Under the pieces are notes generated by a model, which made no database searches, was not told where the DNA came from, and saw only the letters and a list, made by a program, of their open reading frames with translations. Shown one piece after another: positions 60,649 to 64,000 of a stretch of 64,000 nucleotides of DNA. The first letter of the stretch is position 1. Every line of letters starts with the position of its first letter. The position numbers and the translations under genes are program-made. The stretch is from Azolla caroliniana (lineage: Eukaryota > Polypodiophyta), in NCBI GenBank assembly GCA_043228905.1, contig JBHGNT010000001.1, positions 5,642,001 to 5,706,000 of the forward strand, written 5' to 3'.

Positions 60649-60894
60649 TGTTACAAATCGGTAGAATAGAGAGCCAAGAGAGAATAGTTTGGTGAAGAAA
60701 AACTTTGTTTCAAAAGGGGGGGGGTGAACTGAGAAAGTGATGGTTGTATATCCTGCCACTCTATGTCATAGAGGGGTCTTACTCACATACACTATATCTC
60801 AAAAAAGGGGGAAAAGTAAAGTAAAGAGTAAACCACGAGCACATGCCATTTTGGCCTTTTCACACTATCTACATGTCTCTATGTACATATAACA
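60649..60894 (-). repeat. 5' LTR of element A
   Basis: 246 bp, TGTTACAAATCGG to TACATATAACA. Contains the 45-bp segment (with a G9 run near 60717) missing from the other LTR. Followed by target duplication TGATG. Confidence 0.93.
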
Positions 60895-60899
60895 TGATG

Positions 60900-63800
60900 C
60901 AATCATATATACACTCATACAAAAGAACTGGTAGATTTTGGTTTGAGATTTGAGGTAATAGCATGTCGTTGTGATGCAAAACAACATTCTTTTGTCACGA
61001 TCAGGTAAATTAAATTCAAAAATAGATTTGGGTAGATTCTATTAAGATTAGCTCATTGATATAAAAGATTTAAGGGAGGTAAAAAAATAAAACAGAGGTT
61101 TACCTTGATGTTTCTAAAGAGGACATTCCGTTAAAGCAAAGCATCGTATCTCTGAGGATATAAACATCTTTATCATCATCATCATTATCATCATAACCAT
61201 CACCATCGTTTGTTCTTTGATGTTACAGAGAAGATTCTTTGCAGAATCATGGTTATTTCTTCAAGTAAAAAGCAGATTGTATGTGTAATAATGTCGAGGG
61301 GGTTGTCTGGTTTTAGCTTAATATTTTTTGTTGAAATTCAAGGGTATTTTGAGAAAATAATGTCCCCCTCCCCCACAATTTATTCTAAACATAAGATACT
61401 TGTTTTTTAACAACTATGATGTGGACTTATATACATTTACCATACATTTCCTCATCATTATGCATTTAGCTCATTGCTTTTCCCTACATCATCTCTATCG
61501 AGTTTTATTTTTTATCTTTTTCTTCAAATATCTAACTCTTTCCATTTGAGCTACACTCCTTTTCTGCTTACTTTTTTGTTCGGATAATCACTTTGATTAG
61601 AATCTTATGCTATGTAGTAATTGACTTTTTCACGGTTTTCTCCCTTTGCATACACCACATCACGACACCATAGCCCTCTCAATGGTTGGCCTTGGGCCTT
61701 CACTACAGTTAAACATACAAGATGGTGTAGTAGACAACACTATTGCACAATAATGACCAAGAGTTGTGCAATGAAGGATGGAGTGGGAATCCAAAGATAA
61801 AGACAGGACTTAAGAGAGTTCTTGGAGGTAGAGTGAAGAGAGATCCTAGTGGTGACGCAAGATTCTAGCAATATTAGAAGCCTAGTCTAGAGGTGAACAC
61901 AATCAAGACTGAGGAGAGCTATCAAATAAATGAGACTCTACATAACAGAGTTTAGCAATGAAGAGAGTGCCTAGTTAAGACATGAGCCTTTAGAACTAGA
62001 AGTAAAAAGAGCTTCAAGGGAAGAATGTTGGTTCTAAACATAACTAATGAGGAAAGAGGGCCTAGCAATGAAGAGAGCTAAGAGTGAAGTGGTTACCTAA
62101 TGGTTAGAAAAGGTGGTAGTTTAATGAAATCTAGGAGCGAATAAATCTAGTGTTGACACAAGAGACTTGATTTGAAGAAAGCTAGGAGCGAATAAATCGA
62201 CAAGGCTAGGAACAAAGTTGGACTACCATATTAGATGTCTATTCTAGTTCAAAATTGTTGTTCTATCACACTTTCACATATGTATGTCCATTTTTGAAAC
62301 ATCTTCATAAATCATTGTGATCATAATATGGCATTACATTAATGAGGAAGAATGTCATGATGAAAGTTTCCACTATGGCCAAGAGTATATTGAGGTGTAT
62401 GTAAAAGTGCAAGGGACAATGTGATTTTACATAAAGCTTTGCATACTTACAAAAGCTAAGAGACGATGTGATTTTAATTTTACAAAGCCAGAATATTACA
62501 ACATTATACTAGAATCAAGAGCTTGTTGGGAGTAGAGGCTCGTTGGAATCATGGGCTCATTGGAATAGAAGGCTTGTTAGAATCGCGGGCTCAAAAAATC
62601 ATGAGCTTGTTGGAATTAGAGGCTGATTGACCAATTCGACCTCTCTCTCTCTCCACGAAACCACTTGAATGGTTAAGAATGAAAACTAGGACTAATTGCA
62701 TCCAATTAACATAATAAAATTGGATTAAGTTCAAAATAAAGCTTTATAACAAGTTCCTTTTTCAAAATAGGGTTTACTATGCTATAAGAAAACATTCATG
62801 ATGTTGATTATGAGAAGCATTTATATAAGTGATAATGAGGGTAGACCGGTAAAGCTAATTGTGATGGTCCAAGATACAGGGTATAGACAAGGCCTCATCT
62901 ACGATCAATGACGACAATGCCTTTTTATTGATATAATGTTTCTTCCCTCAAACACCCCCCTAACACACTACGGTGGCTTGGTGGTGGTGCCAAAAGCCAA
63001 AAGAGGGAAAGAAGAGATGAAGGAGACGTGGTCCAATTCCACACTCACACTCACACTCACTCCCCCCTAACCCTAAGACCTAGCGAAAAGTGAAAATAAG
63101 AAAAAAGAAAAAGAAAGAAACCCTAAATTAAGAAAATAAATACTTCTTGAGCTCCTAAAACTCTCAAACACCAAAAATGACCAAACCCACAATAAGCTCT
63201 TCTTTCGTTTTTTATAGTTGAGAGAGGTGCCACCAACCGCGTTTAATGCTCACCAAGCCTTCTCTATCAAATATGTGATAATGTGTTGCCTTTACACAAA
63301 ACTAAGACTTGCACTCTACACCTCTTACCACAAAGTTTGTACCTTTCCCATTTAGCTATTTATTTTCAATGTGTTGGACTTATTACAAATTAAGTTACAT
63401 TGTTTGATTTAGATTTCTGATTGAATGGTTAAACTTTTTTTTTCCCTAATGGATTAATCAATTTAAATTTTTTTGTTTAATAGTTTAATTCATTTAACTT
63501 AAATGTGTTTTATTGAAAATTCTTTAACTTAATTTTTTAATAAGTTTAACATAAATGGTTCAATGTTGTTTCAAGTTTTCCTTAAGCCATTTGGTTTTAT
63601 CTTTTCTTGAAATAGTTTGATTTGGTTTAAATGGCTTGGTAGTTCTTAAACAGTTTGCTATTGTCCAAATTTCAAGAGGTACACCACATTGGTTGTGTTA
63701 AACCAACAGAGACCGATTTTTGAAGTGTCAATCTTCGATAGCAAACTGTTTATTAGGTTGGATGTAGTATAACCCAAATACTTGACTGAATGTGTCGTCA

Positions 63801-64000
63801 TCTTGACAAGAAACATCTCCATCAACAGTCGAACAATATTGCAAGGGTGTAGCCCTTCTACATTAACCCTCCATGTGTCGACTAACAATTGCACCATCAC
63901 TTCGATGCCTTGATTTGCAAGATGTAGAAAAGCTCATTAATAGTTGCCTCCTTATCCACAATATTGCAAGTAGATGATCACTTCAGAATTGAACAACAAG
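60900..64000. other. Gene-free right end of window
   Basis: I see no supportable gene. 62510-62635 has short, irregular repeats of a GAGGCTCGTTGGAATCA-like unit. 61780-62230 has recurring GAAGAGAGCTAG/CTAGGAG-like words. 63060-63085 has CCCTAACCCTAAG. It is probably decayed repeat. Confidence 0.45.
62510..62635. repeat. Irregular minisatellite-like repeats
   Basis: Units such as AGAGGCTCGTTGGAATCATG, GGCTCATTGGAATAGAAGGC, TTGTTAGAATCGCGGGCTC and GAGCTTGTTGGAATTAGAGG follow each other with a spacing near 20-30 bases. Confidence 0.65.

Larger units (their letters stand above)
47762..60894 (-). mobile_element. Ty1/Copia retrotransposon A (outer element of the nest)
   Basis: This LTR retrotransposon spans 13.1 kb because other elements sit inside it; its own sequence is about 5 kb. 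It has LTRs at 47762-47962 and 60649-60894 and perfect target duplications TGATG at 47757-47761 and 60895-60899. A PBS lies inside the right LTR and a polypurine tract beside the left one. Domain order on the minus strand is gag, zinc knuckle, protease, integrase, RT, RNase H, which is Copia order. Element B (52115-59766) interrupts gag after its first nine codons. Solo LTR D lies in the leader. Three nonsense mutations, one frameshift and changed catalytic residues show A is dead. Confidence 0.95.

Noticed and set aside
63060-63085. Interstitial telomere repeat (CCCTAACCCTAAG)
   Set aside because: Only about two units. Such words also occur as telo-boxes and in chance sequence; there is no array.
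1-64000. CRISPR arrays, bacterial operons, riboswitches or integrated phage
   Set aside because: No regular spaced repeats or prokaryotic-style gene packing. The introns, tRNA intron and LTR elements show plant nuclear DNA.

Overview
The window is a stretch of plant nuclear chromosome, most likely from a seed plant. The evidence is a set of intron-rich genes from plant families (a HUA2-like PWWP/CID protein, a SIN3-LIKE co-repressor, an MBR/HIP1-type RING-H2 E3 ligase, a BPA1-like RRM protein, a degenerate PPR gene), a tRNA-Tyr gene with a short plant-type intron, and dense Copia, Gypsy and LINE remnants. I could not assign a species. The exon models below were drawn by hand from GT/AG sites, reading phase and remembered family sequences. 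For each multi-exon gene the exon lengths sum to a multiple of three.

Layout: 286-7292 (minus) is the HUA2-like gene, with a truncated Copia fragment in its largest intron (about 2.2-3.0 kb). 9631-10865 (minus) is a five-exon microsomal glutathione S-transferase 3. 12637-13728 (plus) is an intronless METTL21-type methyltransferase with three short tandem repeats just upstream. 14.3-16.8 kb holds Gypsy and LINE remnants. 17.4-23.16 kb (plus) is the RING-H2 E3 gene with a long 5'UTR intron. 27.4-36.0 kb (plus) is a 22-coding-exon SIN3-LIKE gene. 37-41.2 kb is repeat debris: a Copia RT remnant, a probable Copia 3' LTR and a LINE zinc-binding remnant. 42670-43890 (plus) is the BPA1-like RRM gene. 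44988-45071 is tRNA-Tyr(GTA). 45.9-47.4 kb is a PPR pseudogene.

The most striking part is 47762-60894, a nest of Ty1/Copia elements three deep. Element A (minus, TSD TGATG) is split by element B (minus, TSD AGATG), which is split by element C (plus, TSD GAGAC). A solo LTR, D (TSD ATAAC), sits in A's leader. All four insertions show perfect 5-bp target duplications. Removing B restores A's gag frame, and removing C restores B's pol frame. All three elements are dead: A by nonsense mutations, a frameshift and lost catalytic or zinc residues; B by loss of RT/RNase H; C by loss of integrase and most of RT. 60.9-64 kb has no recognisable gene.

The protein genes do not form a pathway cluster. Several act in gene regulation (HUA2-like RNA processing, SIN3 histone deacetylase co-repression, E3 ligase), which is ordinary for a plant gene neighbourhood. 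I found no convincing new biological system. The best leads are the nest with its apparently inconsistent LTR ages, the SIN3-LIKE 3' end where two splice outcomes give the same protein end, and several short tandem duplications beside or inside genes.
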